A DNA stretch of 64,000 bases from Apteryx mantelli (GCF_036417845.1 NC_089985.1:31082583-31146582); one strand, 5' to 3'. Positions 47,101 to 61,400 are shown, counted from the first letter of the stretch. Notes: generated by a model from the letters alone, not told the origin. Translations and numbers: made by a program.

Positions 47101-50100
47101 CTGAGCACTCCGCTCTGCACCGAGAAATCCCTCTCTCCCTGCAGTGCCAGCAGATAGCTCCTTACCGCCGCTCGCTGTGCGCCCGTGTCCGTGGGTGCTG
47201 GTGCGTTTGTGTTAGGAACCCCTGAGGCAGGATGCCCTTTTCCCATCCTCCCACCGACTTCGACACCAGGTCAACGGTGCCTCCCCTGCCCGAAGGGCTG
47301 TATTTTGCTAGAGGCAAGCCCCTGCGTGGGATTGTGCATTTGGGAAAATGAGGCTGAGGACAAAGACCCAGGAAGCTCTTGCATTGCGCTGGAGGAGATG
47401 GAAGGCAGTTTGTAAATGAGCAGGGAAGAGCTTGTCGGTGTGAGCGGCATCCTGGGTGCTGCACCTAGGACTGGGAGAGTGAAAGCCTTATCAGGGTGGC
47501 CTGGCCGTGCCGTAGCAGAGCCACCTGTGCCCCAGCCAACCTTTGGCCCATGCAGGTTGGAGGGAACCTTGTTGTCTTGCAGCTCGGTTTGCAGCGGGGA
47601 CGAGTCTGTGAGGTCCTGACTGCTGCGAGCGGATGGAAAGAACCACCTTGGGTGCCGGCTACGAGTACAGATCGGAGGGATTCAGGAAAAAAGCTGCAAC
47701 AGCGTTGAGAGGGCTCCTGTACCTGTACGTGGAAGCCCACTTCCCTGCCTTGTTTATTCTCCTCCTTGCAAACCAGTTTCACTTCTCATTACCAGAACTG
47801 TTGGTTGGAGTTAAACCTCCAGCAGTGTCCTTAGCCAGGGTGACAGCTTTTCACTCCTGAACACTTGTCTTCTCTCCAAGGAGGCAGCTTGACCACTGGC
47901 CTTTTTTACTGGGGAGATGAAGGAGCAATCAGTGACCTGGGTAACCTTGAGTAGAGCACAGGCAGAGGAACATAACAGTCACAATCAAAAAGTTGCCAGT
48001 CTGAGTGAATTAATACATCTGGAGGTGCCCCTTAGATGGGAGAAGGGGAGAGTGAGCAGCTCAACTCCTATACCTCTGCTTCTTTACCCTCCATTTTCCC
48101 CTTAGCTCAGGGGATGAAGGATGCATGTTCCTGTACAGGACTGCTGGTGTTACTCTTGCAACATCGGCTTCTGGAGGCCAGCTGTCACTGTGCTGCTCCT
48201 TCCTTTCTGCACTTTCTGGGTTCACACCCAAAAGTATCACTTGCAAAGTATTGTTCTGGTTATAGAAGAGGCATGATGATTGGCAGTGTGCAAAGCAGAT
48301 TACCAAGATTGACAAGCTTGGGATTATAGATGATGGGAGAAGATGGAGGGGAGAACCTGCAGGTCTAAAGATATTAACGGAGCTGGGGGACAGGGACAGG
48401 ACCAGGGCTAAAATAGCTGGAAGAGACTGTGCATCGCAGCTAAGATGTTCTGGTGGGAGCTGCATTGGGGGAGCCTAGAGATTAGCTGGTTGGGAAAGCA
48501 AGGACTCTGTAGACCAGAAATTAAACATCAGCACTGCTCTAAAGATATCTTTAAGAGAGACTGTGAAGTAGAAAGGGACTACAAGTTATTTCTGACTTAA
48601 ATTGCCTGAACTATATGTTGGGTCCAAGACTGAAATAGAGAGGATGATATTGGATCAGGACTGGGATATACTGGAAAAACTCTGCAGTGAAAGTTTGCAG
48701 ATCTGTTTCCATTAGCCAGAAGTAATATTCCCACCATCTCAGTATTTTCCCTCTGAAAATAGCAATGTAATGACTGTGGAAACATGGGCGGGTTGTTTTA
48801 GAGCAAGATGGAGAGAACTTGAATTGGTCTCACCTGAAAGTAACTCAAAAGTTGCTGCTGCTGAGGAGTGTTGAACTGTGGGGAAACTGTCTACGGTGTG
48901 GTCTGCATCAGGCCCCAAACTTACAGCACATCCCAAGGAAGAAGGGGCCTAAACTGGAAAAATGCTTCACCCTTGGTCATCTCTTTAGGAACACTACAAG
49001 GACCAAAGTCTGCCCTTGAGCATGTGCACCTCCCAGCTGTGTGCCCACCCCTGCTGAGTCTTGATCAGAGTGTGCCCTTGTGAGGACTGGGGCAGGTTAC
49101 GATGTCAACGCAAAACATCTGGGTCAGTGATCTCCCAGGTGTTGCCAGTTGGGTCTGGTTGTGAGCTGCACCTGGGCAAAGAAGAAAGGGAAATCCCAGG
49201 GGTGAGCGATGGATTTTGCAGACAAGGCCCAGGGAGGAGACCAGTTTGACACTATTTTGTTGATAGCCCCCTTGGCTATGTGTTCAGGTGGGTCACTGGC
49301 ATTCGGATGATCCAGGATTTGCATTTTTACAGCTAAGGAAATGTGGTGTTAACTCTTCAAATGCTGATGATTTTACCTTTTTTGCACATTTCTAGCTTGG
49401 CCAGTGTTGGGATATAGAACATGAAGGACACGTTTATTGGCACGAATGAGAGTGCCTCCTTCTCGCAGCCACACGAAGCAGCAGGAGGGAAGGGCGGTCT
49501 GGGCAAAGCACCGAGTGCAGTTTGTGCATATGTGGCAGACCCTACTGGCCTTGGACAAGCAGAGTCATTTTTAATTGCCCATCTTTAAAGCAAGGGTTAC
49601 AGTGTCCTTGGAGCGTGGAAACTACCCTCAGCACATTGCTTTCGTGTTTCAGAGGTGTTCAGGTACTAAGACAATGGTTTTAAGTGTGATAGTTGGATCA
49701 GTACACCAGGATTGAAATAGCTGTGAGGGGGAGGGATGGAGGTTTGTTTAATAAACAGTATCATTGTGGCTTATTTTGAAGAAAGAGTTGCAAGATTTTT
49801 TTAAGAAACTTGGATGAACAGCCTGAAAGCAGTGGCTAGGAAAAGTAGGCAAAGAAAAGGGAAAAATTTGGAGCAAGGTAGATAAAAGTGAGAGATAAAA
49901 GAAATAATGCAGGGAAGGATGAGTAATCGACATTCTTGGAGTCGAAGCGCAGGCTCTGGCTTCCTTCCTGAGCAGTAAAATAAAATTAAAAAAAAAAAAA
50001 AGTCTTTAGAACAACAAAACTCTGGACGCGCTGGTTTCCTTCCTGACGGGCCCAGCCTCGTGGTGTTTCGATGAGTCCTCATTGGCAACCAGGGCTGATC

Positions 50101-52469
50101 TAAAGGCCAAAGACGGAGAGATTGGGGGGAAGGGAGAGGGATTTAACTCCTTGAGCTCTGCTGTAAGAACAGATACCTTCTGCTTTGTGGGGATTCGTTT
50201 TTCCACAGCTGGAGCATGAACAATGTTCATGGTAGCTGAGACGTCTGATAGTCGACTGGTACATCTATCCAGGTACTTGGTCATACTCAGAATTAATGTT
50301 CCAGTTTAAAAAAAAAAAAAAAAAAAAAAGTATTTTTAATCCTTGTGCATGTGGATAAAATTCCTTGGACGTGACATGGTACAGCATGAAACAACAGCAC
50401 CGATGAGCGACATGGGAGCACACCGACAACTCTGCCTCTTAGCAGCAAGCACTGAAATGCCACTGTTGCTGCCTCTGGGATGCTCATTTTCCTTGTAGCA
50501 TCCAGTCTGTAATAAAATGCCGCTGTGGCGTCTTTCACTGTCACGCTTCCCAGATAGGCAGGAGCTGCTGGTGTCCGCCAGCCCGTCCTGCCCCGCGAGA
50601 CTGGGCAGCTTGCGAGACAGCCGGGGAGCAGGGAGGAGAGGAGGGAGGCTGCGTGCGCTGGGCAGGTTGAATGGTTCGGGCAAAGCTTGTTTTGCAGCTA
50701 GCTCTCTGAGGCTCGCCGCTCTCTGCAGGGTTCCCCTCTCTGAAAGGTCGAAGCTACTTCTTAATTCTCAGCAGCTGACAAAATATTTATTTTCAGGTAC
50801 TTAAAATATTATAATTTGAAGTGGAGTCCAGGGCCCTGGCTGGAACTGAGCTTTTGTACTAACAGCTTCAGTGAAATGACTTTTTCCTCCTACAACTTGC
50901 CAACAAATGCTTGGAAAATAATTGTGGGACAGTCATCCCTTTAGTGAGTAGATCAAGAAGATTTGAGACTTGCCAGAGACTTTCAAAGGACAGGCCAAAG
51001 GTTCAAGTTGTTGCCAGTTCTATTTGTCTTAGCCTTTATACTTACTTTTGTGTCATTAATTTCATCGAATGTCTGTGGGTAAAAGGCACCCAGCAGGCTG
51101 CTGCTTTTACAGAGTTCTTTGGGTGTACTTGGATACTTCTCGGGAAATAAGCCCACCTTTTTGTATAGAGAGAGAAAGAGAGAGAGATTAAACACACCAC
51201 AGCTGCAGAAGCAACGGACTTACCCACCAGCAGGCTTGTGATAACCTCAAATGGAGACTGCCGCCCCGGAGGAGCAGTACCAGCCATCCGTTTGTTTCCT
51301 TTCTGCAGGCCTTTAAGCAATTTTTCTCGGGGAGAAGCGTGTATGAGTGGTGCCCCGTCAGCACAGTACCTCTGCACCTACCGAGCCCGTAGAGACGTAC
51401 AGAAATAAGGTGCTGCACTTGGGTTTTGGCAAAGTTGCCAGAGCTAGGAGGGCCTGGTGGGGGGAGCCCAAGCCCCGGGGCGCTGCTCTTGGCTCTCTCT
51501 GAGCCCTGCTGTTGGACCTCCTTGTAATCCTGTATTTTTGGGGTGCGGGCAGGTCGTTCTGCTGGTTTTGGCAGGCAGGGCATCTCCGAGCTGTTTGCAA
51601 GGGCTGCCCGGGCCAGGGTAACACCTCTGCTGGCGCTGCCCGAGCAGCTGGGGAGGAGGCTGTTTTTGCAGCAGGATGCGGCAGGCAGAGCTCCCCGGCC
51701 CTTCTCTGGTGCCTGCTCCAGGCTCTTGTGCCGCAAACCTCTTTTCTTGGTGCTCCCGTTGCTGCCTGCATCCTGACAGCTGCTTTCCTACCCTTTCTGC
51801 CCCAGTGCAGCCGGCCAAGCACGTTAATTTTTCAGCAGAAGTGTTGTAATAATTAGGCCGCTCGTCGGAGGGTTTAGCAGTACTTAACCAGATGTGAAAA
51901 GGCTTGTCCCATGGTCCCCGCTCTCTCGCTGGGCTCCCGCCAGCTGCCTTTTCGCGCCTGCTCAGGTTGCCTAGAAGGGGCTGCAGGAGATCTCCCTGCT
52001 GCCCCGGCTCCACTTGCCTCTCTTCTTATGCTAAACACTCGTTTGTAAAGGAGAAGGAGGCAGGGTGAAAATCCCCGTGCTGTTTGGGAGAAGAGCAGCA
52101 GAGAATTAAAAGCAGACACCTGCAGCGCTCAGACTTGCGACCTCCACCATTAACTCTTCCCAGGGCAGCATCCCCCAGGGTTGTGTCCGTCGCTGGGAAC
52201 GGTGCCTGGCCAGGGCAGTGTGGCGGGATCCAGGGCTCTCGCCTGGTCTCGCTTGGTCCTGGCTCCTTACAGGACCTTGGCGGAGCCCTCTGTTTCCCCT
52301 GCCTCAGTTTCCCACCCTGTGGGCTTGACACTGTTTCCTTATACACTGCACTCTAGGAAACTCCTCTGAAAGATATGTATTTAAATACAAGATAGTATCA
52401 TTGTCACTAACACGGTTATAAAACAAGGGAGGATTGCAGTAAACTATACTTTCTACCCCATCCATATTA
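44166..52469 (+). other. RNF220 intron 2, middle part
   Basis: No exon of RNF220 and no recognisable gene was found. There are scattered old-repeat traces (for example near 44490 and 45530) and an A22 run at 50308-50329. At 51188-52013 three minus-strand frames and one + frame of 114-189 codons overlap. Their translations are rich in Gly, Pro, Arg and Gln and look like GC-rich non-coding DNA. Confidence 0.6.
50308..50329 (+). repeat. Homopolymer A22
   Basis: Twenty-two consecutive A residues. It could be the tail of a lost retroposed sequence, but no body is visible upstream. Confidence 0.9.
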
Positions 52470-52560
52470 GCCTGAAAAACTGTTGGAGACAGGCTACTGG
52501 CCTAGGTGGACCTTGGACTGAGCCATTCTGACAATTCTTATATTTCTATGGTAAAGTTTT
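52470..52560 (+). mobile_element. CR1 LINE 3' end, sense
   Basis: 'gagacaggctactggcctag', 'gtggaccttggactgagcca' and 'gacaattcttatatttctat' match the terminal block of a CR1 subfamily of turtles, crocodilians and some birds ('gatactgggctagatggacctttggtctgacccagtatggc...cttatg'). Confidence 0.7.
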
Positions 52561-53324
52561 ATAAATACACATTGAAGCAGTATATTAGGTTTAAAAAATC
52601 TATATACAACATATAGGTTTATGGTTATAGAGAGAAAAGACATATTAAATCAGCAAGACCAAGGGAACCGACAAGATATAAAAATGAAACTGTATTATGC
52701 TAGATCTTATTGAAAATCCCAATGCATCTTTTTTGTGTAAATGGTAAATTCTTTTCTATGTTCTGAATTTATTTCTTAATGTGTATCACGTACCAGAATA
52801 GTAGCATGGACACAGTTGCAAATATGGTATATATTTTATTGTATTATACTGCATAGCAGAGTAAGGGTGCTGAATATTGCAGTCAGTTATATACAGCTGT
52901 AAATGGGAGCTACCTGCTGTTCTGTATATAGTGAGCTGCATATTTATTGGTAAATACCAGCCTAGGCAAAATAAAAATAAAACAGGAAGTTGTATTAAAA
53001 GCTTGGATGTTTAAAAAGAGTTTGCTCGAAGCTCCTGGGATACCACTGCAGGGAACAGTCCTGCATTTTTTGATGTTAAGTCTTTTCTATCTGATTTTTC
53101 TAGTTCTGTGAATTTGAAAGACACTGCTGAACTCCACTGCTCATCAGCGTGTGGAATAATTCATATACATTTCAAATCAAGGCAAAGATTGGGTTTTTAG
53201 CTGGAGAAACTGCAGGTTGACTCCTTTCCAGGTGTAGCTCCAAATGGCTGAATATATCAGAGCAGTTATGGTGAAATATTGAATGCTTGCGGTTTAGGGG
53301 AATGTGTGGGCACAGGCACACAGT
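52561..53324 (+). other. RNF220 intron 2, AT-rich segment
   Basis: AT-rich sequence with no gene or recognisable repeat. Long runs of TATATA-like sequence occur near 52590-52620 and 52830-52860. Confidence 0.5.
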
Positions 53325-53440
53325 GTGGGCTAGATTCTGATCTCCATAACGCTACTACAAATCTGAAGTAAATCTCCTGGAACGAATGGGGTTATTCCAC
53401 TCTTACTCTGGTATTGGCGAATTATGAATTTGTTTCTCTG
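53325..53440. mobile_element. Old palindromic DNA-transposon-like repeat
   Basis: 'gggctagattctgatctcca' followed by 'aatctgaagtaaatctcctg' and 'aatggggttattccactctt' follows a sauropsid repeat that begins 'gggccagattctgatctc' and has the centre 'agtaactccattgaagtcaatggagttact'. The left half is clear; the right half is decayed. Confidence 0.5.
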
Positions 53441-55034
53441 TGTGTCACAGGCAGCCCTTGCTGCCTATAGCAGAAAGGCCAGGTTTCAGGCAGAAAGCAA
53501 ACACTGTATTTTCTGCAGCACTTCCAGGCTTTCTGGATGACAGACACTTCTCTGGAGATAAAGGCATCAGGGCAGAATGTAGACTCTAAGATGAGCAATG
53601 GCTTCTGAAATACCCAAGTGTTTAACCTAGAGGGAGCTCTCTTACATGAAGAATGAGACTATTGGCTCAGCCTGCCTGAACAGCTTTTATTTTGTGTGTC
53701 TTTAGCAAACTTCTGCCTCCTGCGTTCTCGGCTTTCGCGTCTGGGTACCAAATTTCCCTGGACTGACATACAGAGCATTGGAGAAGTCCTGCTGATAACT
53801 TTTGCGGACCTTACTATGTCGCGTGGCCAGAACAGTAGCCTCCCTTGGTCTCTAGAGGTTGCTACTTGTGGAAGTTGATGCAGATTTCTTCTGGTGATAA
53901 CATTTCTTCTATTTTTCCTGCTCCTAGTAAAGCTGTCTCACCTCCCAGATGAGTCACATCTGTCAGGGCGCCAGACACCTGTTCCCAGTTCTGCTTTTGT
54001 GGGGAAAAGCAAATCTGGAGAGCAGGCTCCAAATCCAAATCCGTGTGGGAAGGCAAAGGCAAGGAGGAAGGGCTTCTCCTTGGAAAACATTCCTTTGTTG
54101 GCTGCTGAACGGGCTGTTAACACGCTGATTCACCGAGGAGATATTTATGCGCTGGTCCTGGGTGGCTCAGTCGCTCTCTTTGGGTCTCTGCTTTTAAATG
54201 GCTTCATATCCCTCCATCCTCCTCGGGGTGGATCCAGTTGCATGAATTCGAAGCCACCATGTTTTGGGTGTAGATGAACTGATGCTCCCTATCCTGGCAG
54301 CTGGGGGATGTTGGGGGTGACCCACCACTGCAGGGCAGGAAGGATGCTGGTCTCCAGAGGCAGTGACTGTAGCTCTGCACCTCCAGGCTACCCAGTGATT
54401 TAATAGAGAGAAAGAGAAATTTGCTGAAGTACTGGGGCAGATGTCTTGGACAGCTGAAGGTGCCTAAGATGTCATTTCAAAGAAGGACTGAATAAAGAGG
54501 GTTGAGCAATTCTTTCTCAGGTCCAGAAAGCTCCTTTCCCAGAAGAGCGGGCCCAAAGGGACAGCTCTGTATTGGAGTGATCAAGCTATGAGAGCGGTGA
54601 TGCTCCATCACTCTCCCCAGCAGTCTGTGTCCCCATGGGACCGAGGACATGTGGTGGCTGTGTTTGCTCTTGGCAAGTGGCAGGAGGGTGGCAGGCTGCC
54701 TGGAGTGCCCCGGCAGCATCTTTGCTGGGGAGCCTCTGTCCCCTGAGGCAGCATCCCTGCGGTTTGCAAAACGCATGTCCCAGGTGAAAAAAGAACCACC
54801 CCGAAAAGCAGAAAGAGGCTCATTCAGCCTCAGCATACCTGCTGGGAGTGCGGCATGCGGAGAAACTGTGGCACTCAAATCCAGCCCTCTGATCAGGACA
54901 GGCTTTCCCCAATCACAGCCAAAGCCTCAAAAGGGTAGTTTTCATCACTGTTTAAACCAAAGCTGCTGTTGCTGCAGTTAATGTCTTTTACATTCCCCAT
55001 CTCTGTCTTCTTCAGGCCTTTCTAAGCTGCTTGG
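53441..55034 (+). other. RNF220 intron 2, no gene seen
   Basis: Frames of 110-133 codons at 53894-54277 and 54477-54981 overlap one another on both strands and have no recognisable domains. Nothing else was identified. Confidence 0.5.
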
Positions 55035-55058
55035 CTCGGTCGGTCGGTCTGTCTGTCT
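55035..55058 (+). repeat. (TCGG)n/(TCTG)n tetranucleotide microsatellite
   Basis: CGGTCGGTCGG passes into TCTGTCTGTCT without interruption, a compound tetranucleotide repeat. Confidence 0.8.
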
Positions 55059-55414
55059 TAGCATTCTAAGAGGCTTAAAGGTCAGGGAGATGGAGGGGGC
55101 TTCTCTCTCTCTTACAGCCCCTGCCTTAAGAAGTTTATTTTATTCAGCTGGTGGGGGCTGCTTGGCAGGCGGCTGGAGGGGCGGCTGCGCTGCTCTGCCC
55201 TGCCTTGGGGCACGTGTTTGGGGCTGCCCCGCACTGCCCCAGCAATGCGAGGGAGAGGTGCTATGGCCGTGTCGCTGCCTCCTTTTCTCTTCGGACGTTT
55301 CCGTGTTCACTGCTTCTCTCTAGGCTGGCTGTGGCTTAATTAGCTTTTGTCTCATTTGTGCCCCTACCCTGCTGCCCCCCACCCAGCTCTGGGGGTCTTT
55401 TGACTAACAACATG

Positions 55415-55475
55415 AAAGGAGGATGAGGAAACCTAGGTCCAGAAAAGTGAAAGGCCAGAGCTTCCGCAGGAGAGA
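55415..55475 (-). mobile_element. MIR-like SINE relic, antisense
   Basis: 'ggatgaggaaacctaggtcc' followed by 'agaaaagtgaaaggccagag' resembles the antisense MIR core ('gatggggaaactgaggcacagagaggtgaagtgac'). The relic is short. Confidence 0.4.
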
Positions 55476-58400
55476 CAAGTGAGATACTGAGGGAGTCTCT
55501 CCGGAGAGTTTTTGTAGCGGAGCTGATGGAGAGCTGAATTCATCCATTCAAATACCTTGACCCTGCTGCGCGGGGTTTGGGTGACCCTTTCACAGTCCTA
55601 CTGTCCTGCACTTGGGCTGCTTTAAAAGATGGCTTGAGATAGGCGAAGCTGGGAGGGAAATTAAGGACAGATGGAGTATGACAGAGCATATTTTCCTGTG
55701 GGTGCTTTTCACTTTGGTTTGAGAAAGTGAATGAAAGGGTTTGGGGAAGGAAGGGGTGTGCATGCGGGTAAGGAGCCAAATGGGGAAAATACTTGGGGGG
55801 AAGAAATGGAGAACTAAACCATGTTTTTATCTCGTTTTTAAAGAAAGGCTTTACAATAACTTTTTGTGTGTCTTCAGTTTGTAGTGTGCTCTGTGCTTTC
55901 CCAGAGAGGGCAGGCAGAAGTGTGAGCAGCAGAGGGAGGAGAAGTTACTGAGATTCCAGCCCTTGATTTGGCTTGAAAAATACCAGAGGAAAGTAGCTGG
56001 TATTGGAATTAGCACTTTTCCCGAGGACTTGTTCTTCTCTCTGTGTCTCAGATAATGCCCATTCCTTCCCCCTTTCTTGCTGTCTTTGTTTTGCTAGCTA
56101 GCAAATCATACTTGAGCCTCCTTGTCCATCCCTCGCTTTTCTGATTTGGGGTGAGGAGATTTCGGGAAGCAGCTAATTGTAAGGTTATCTTACCTGGACT
56201 TCTAAAGAGGATGGAGGATGTTGCTGGAGAGAGAGCAGGATGAACAGGTACAACCGTCTTTGGGGTTTCAATGAATTTTCTCTGCATATTAATATTGCCC
56301 AGGCCCCATCCCATCCCATTTCATTCTCTGATGACAGGAGGAAGCCACGTTTTTGTATTCAACTCTCATGAAATTCAACGCTGTGAGGACTTGTCCAAGT
56401 GTGGTTAGAAAAAAACAAGCCATTACTCTAATGGTTAGCTTTAAAGAAGCTCTGGTAGCCCTAGGAAACAATGAGACAGCACTATCCTTCAGCACTGCTT
56501 CCTAAATATTAGAGTGGCAGACTAGTCCTTGCAAATCCTGAAGTAGCAGCTGTTAAATGTAGACTCTTGGGGTGGGGGGCTACTTGAGATGCCAAAATTG
56601 CACCTTTAAAAATGATGACAACATTGGTTTGATGCTTGGCCCATGGCTGTGGATGCAGACTGGGTTGGGGTTAACTGAAGTGCGTTACTTGGGGTGAGTT
56701 GTCCTGCATGCTGGATGAAGACACATTGCATGGGAACAGACAATGCGTAGATATTTCTGCTTCCCAAGCTGTGGCAGCTCACGGCGCTGCTCCACAAGAA
56801 GGATCCCAGCCCTGCCCTCCCTTTTAGGAAGCCAGGGCCGTTCCAGTGCAGTGCAGTGAAAATCCAAAATGTCTCCACTGGTTGTAAAGGGATTGTAGGT
56901 GTGACAGTGTTACTCTCGCAGGCAGCTTGGTTAAATGCCCATGGTAGGGAGTATGAATCTCCCCATGCAGTGGAAATGCTGCATCTCCTCTTCATCTGTC
57001 ACTGGTGGTCCCAAGTTTAAGGGTCTGCAGATATCTGCTGTTTGAGAGTCTGGTTAAAGTAGCCTTTTCCTCTGTCCAAGTTTCTTGAGAGTGAGTGCCC
57101 CATGGGTCTCTGCTCTTTGCCCGATACAGGCACCCCTCCGTATGCGTTTGACCTTGTACAGAAAGTCAGTTTTTCCTTTATAAGCATCTGAGGGAAGTGG
57201 GTGGCTCCCCGGGGAGCACAGCGGGGCCTCAGTGCTGTGCAGGATTGTTCGGAGATGGCTTTGAGGGGGTGCTGGTTTCTCAGCAGTAATTCACACCCGT
57301 CATCTGCTGTTCGGAATGAAACATTTAGACTCATGGCAAAGCCAGCAATTCTGAATTGTAGCTTGCTTGATCTTCCCCTTCTTTTTTACCCCTTTTCATT
57401 CATTCACCAGTCAAGAGGAAGTATTATGCCCAAGATGTTGTAGGTGTATGAAAAAAGACTGATTTATGTTAAATGAATTCGCAGTGCTCCATGTTGTCAC
57501 CAGTGACTGTCTCACCATTCGTGACATGGGGATGAGAAACAAACTGCTCTTCTGTCCCATGAGACATGGCTTTTATACCTAAAGATATTAACAGACGGGA
57601 GGCAGTGCAGAGAAAACCAGGAGCGGTGGCAGCTTGCAGGGAAAATGGAAAGAACTTAATACACCGAGCTTGCAAAATGAGAACCAACTCAGCACATCAG
57701 TGTTAGTCCAAGGAGATGGAAGGACTATGTTTTGGAAATGGGGGATATTGAATTAGATGCAATGGGCTCGGGCTAAGAGGGGGATTATCATCTCAGTCTG
57801 TGACTGTGTTCAGAAACCTGAAATTCCTGATTACTGAGATGATGCAACTGCTCTTGCCTCCTCTCTGGAGATGTTTAAAATCTGACTGAGCAAAATATTG
57901 AAAATACATTGGAAAAAAAAAGGTTCTATCTTAGGTGCAAAATGGGTTTAATGGCAAGTTTTTCTCGGGTTCTAACCTTTATGATTACACGATGCTTTGT
58001 TTGGCAGTTTTGGGGAAGAGTCTGTGCTCTGTTTGTGTACTGTGTGAAATGACAAAACGCTTTGCCTGTGTTTGAGTCAAGTGAGTTCATTTTGATTGTG
58101 AATTCAGTTCTTCTGCCTCTGTCTTGGACTAAAACTCTAGCAGGTGGGGGTCCAAGGCCAACAAAAGATATCATTAAACTCAGATGATCCTCCAACCGAA
58201 TGCAGTGTATTCCTGCAAAGGGATGTTTACCATCCCAAGCAAGCCAGTCTGAACACTACAGCGTATAACTCTTAGCACATTGTGGTCCCCTGGTCCGTAT
58301 GGTCGAGAAATCTCCCTGGAGGGGGGGAGTGGAAGTGAAGGAAGTGTCTCCTCCCAGCTGTTTTACAAGAAGCTGGCCTGTAACAGAGAGGGAAAGAGGG

Positions 58401-61400
58401 ACTCTGAACTTCCAGGAAGCAATCCTGGACCCTGGTGTAGGACCAAAGTCAAAGACCATGCTGGGGCTGTGGGGTGACACAGCACTGTGGTTCCCGTGGG
58501 CCTTTCCGAAGCTTTCCAAAGGGCTGTCTCCCTATGGCTAACCTGCCTTTGAGCAGCACCTTGAGTTGGCATCGGCTCATTTCATCGGGGTGGCAGGGTG
58601 AAAGCGGGTGGTCATGATGAGCTGTGCAGTTATGTTCTCCCCCAGGCGGGAGGACCTGGCCTGGGTCCGGTGATTGATGGAAGTTAGCAGCTTCCTGGCT
58701 AAATGTAGGCGTAATTGGATGCATCGTCTTCTTCCCATGCCCCTGCCCAGGATCCTGAGCGGCCACAGGCTGCAGGAGCCAGGCTCCTGCGGGCTGCTGC
58801 CTGGTACCTGCTGACCCCTTTGGGCCCTGTTATGACCCCAGGTAGGTCGTGACCTGCAATTTGAGAAGATCTGATTTAGATCAAGGGCGGCTGATAAGCA
58901 CATGGGCAGTGAAACCCAGCCCAGCAGGGTGAGTGTACAGCTATGAGAGGAAGACCAGGGCTTAGGCATCCCTACTAAAGGAATGAAAAGGCCTTACCCT
59001 TTTTTCAATAGACATGTTTTCAGACTTTAAACATAAAAGGTCCTTGCCTGATAAGTCAAGAGAGACTTAACTTTGGTTTGCAAACTTTGGGCTTGATTTA
59101 AACATGTGCAACACTAAAAATAAATCCTCCTTCTCCTACTCCCCTAAGATACATCCAGGTAGGATGTGCTCAACACTGACTTAATGCTCCCTTTTAAAAA
59201 GAGAATTTTGTCTAAAGCCACCCTTCTGTAGGAGCCTATAATTAGCAATTAAAGCATAAAAAATATTTCCATCGAGTGACTCCTAAATAAATGCTTGTCA
59301 CTGCTGATCAGAGTTGGTTTATTTCCATGTGTGTTTTCCTTCCTTCTTTTTTTGTATAACTTACAGCCCTGTAAATGCTCAGCAGCTGTTAATATGATTC
59401 TGTCGATACGTTTACCATGGTGATTTGGCTATATTTGGCGAGCGTGTGAAGAAATCACTCACTGGTTGGAAGGAGGAAAGACAAGCTGTCGATATCAAGG
59501 GAGAAATGCTAATAACCCTGGTGACAAATCATTTTGGGGAATCTCAAAGGGTTAAAAAAAAAAAAAAAGCAGCAGCACTTCCCAGAGAGAGGGGCCTTGG
59601 CGAAGTGAAGGTGACTCATCAGGAGCTGCAGACACCAGCTGTCATCTCCAACTCCTCCTGTGCTTAATCACTTCACTTTTCTAAAGAAATATTTTGTTCT
59701 AATTCAAACAGACCTGGACTTGTTTGTTTTTTATGAATTATTTACTGGTGAGAAGAACCTCTTGAGGTATCCATCTTCACTCGGAAATAAGTGGACTCTC
59801 AGAGTCTGCTGCAGCACTTTAAAGCGTGCAGTGCCCTCCATGATGAGCCTTTTTTTTTAAACACCCACTTACATCCAGAATAAACTCCAGAAAGTCAGCT
59901 CTGGTACTTGGTCTGTACAGGAGGGAATGAAAGCAGACTTTGGCCTCATCGAATAGCTCTTTGACAGACATCTCTGCTCATGCATGTGGGACTGTGATAT
60001 GCCGGTTCACCCTTGTGCCCTGTTACTGCTGCAATTTTTGCAGCGTGGAGGTGTGCCTCTGTATCCGACTTGGTCCTCGGCTCGTTCCCAGAACGAGCAC
60101 ACACTCGCAGTGCACACACAGGCCTGTGTGTACGCTTGCTTTGTGTCACTGAATCTGCCCTCGGGGTATTGACACCTTCCAAGGCCGGGTGATATTTCTG
60201 TTACTTAATAAACCCACGACCAAATTCCACCTGGCAGTTCCTGACTTCTGCTCTTTGCACATTTATAGCTCTTCCAGTGGCAATAGGAGCTCATATGATA
60301 TTTTGCAGTCCCAGAAGATCTGATCCAGCAGCCATGGAAGTAAATAAATGGAAAAATTTGCACTGACTGGAGTGGGCATCGGATTAGTCCCTAAATGTTA
60401 GTTGATCTGCTTTGGGGTTATGACAGACAAATATTGCCCCAAGGTTACAGCTACAGGAATAATCGATCTACCTGTCTTAGATATGTCTAGGCTGCCTATC
60501 ATCACTGTAATATCTAAGTGTGCGTTACCTCCCAGGAAGATTGTGCCTGACCAAATAAGTTACCTTTTCTTTGTGTGGTCTGAGACCAGACTGTGCGGTT
60601 TTCAGCATATTTAAAATCATTTCTGTTTGGCACTTATCTGAGCCCCAGGATATTGCTGCTTGACTGCAATTACCTACTACTAATATTTCATTTATGTTTT
60701 TATTTATTTTTTACTAAATGAATAACATGGTCTGTAAATAAATGACTTGGTCCTCAGAACAATTTAGGCATAAAGACATAGAGTCTTGAGTGTGATTTAG
60801 CTTGAGTGGTGTAAGTCACACACTTATACAAGCTTCAAAATGGCAAGAAAGATAATCCCATCAGGCAGTCTGTAAAACAGAACAAGCCTTGAGAGTGGTT
60901 TTCTTGTGTAGAATTACACTTAGAGACGCAATTAGAAGGAAGGGGATTCAGGACCGTGGGAGGCTGAGAGAGGCACTGATTGCATTTTAGACACTTAGTT
61001 TCACTAAGGCTCCTTCTTACAACTCTCAACAATGTCAGTAAGCTGGAAAGTGAATGGGTACGGCCTCACAGAAAGTAGCTCTGGTCAGAAACCCTACCAT
61101 TTCAGCATCGATTTGGCAAAAGGACTTTGCACTGACCCCACTTCCAGCTACCAGTACATTGCAGACCTGTTGGGAGTGTGATAGGAACATGCTGTACTGG
61201 GCAGTCTTTTCTCCATCCCATGGGTTATGGGACATGGGGCATATTTTAGACCAACTTCAGGGCTGCTCTTATGTAAGCCAGGAGTTGCAAGAGATAAAGG
61301 TGCCTAAAAGCCTCCTTTGTACCCCATTTCTGTTCAGAGAATGGGAACATCCCCTGGAAAACAGGATGTGTGGAAGTTTTGTTTTCTTTACCCAAGTCAA

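Noticed and set aside
51188-52013. Overlapping minus-strand ORFs of 154-189 codons and a + strand ORF of 114 codons
   Set aside because: Several frames are open together, the translations are compositionally biased, and there are no recognisable domains or splice structure.
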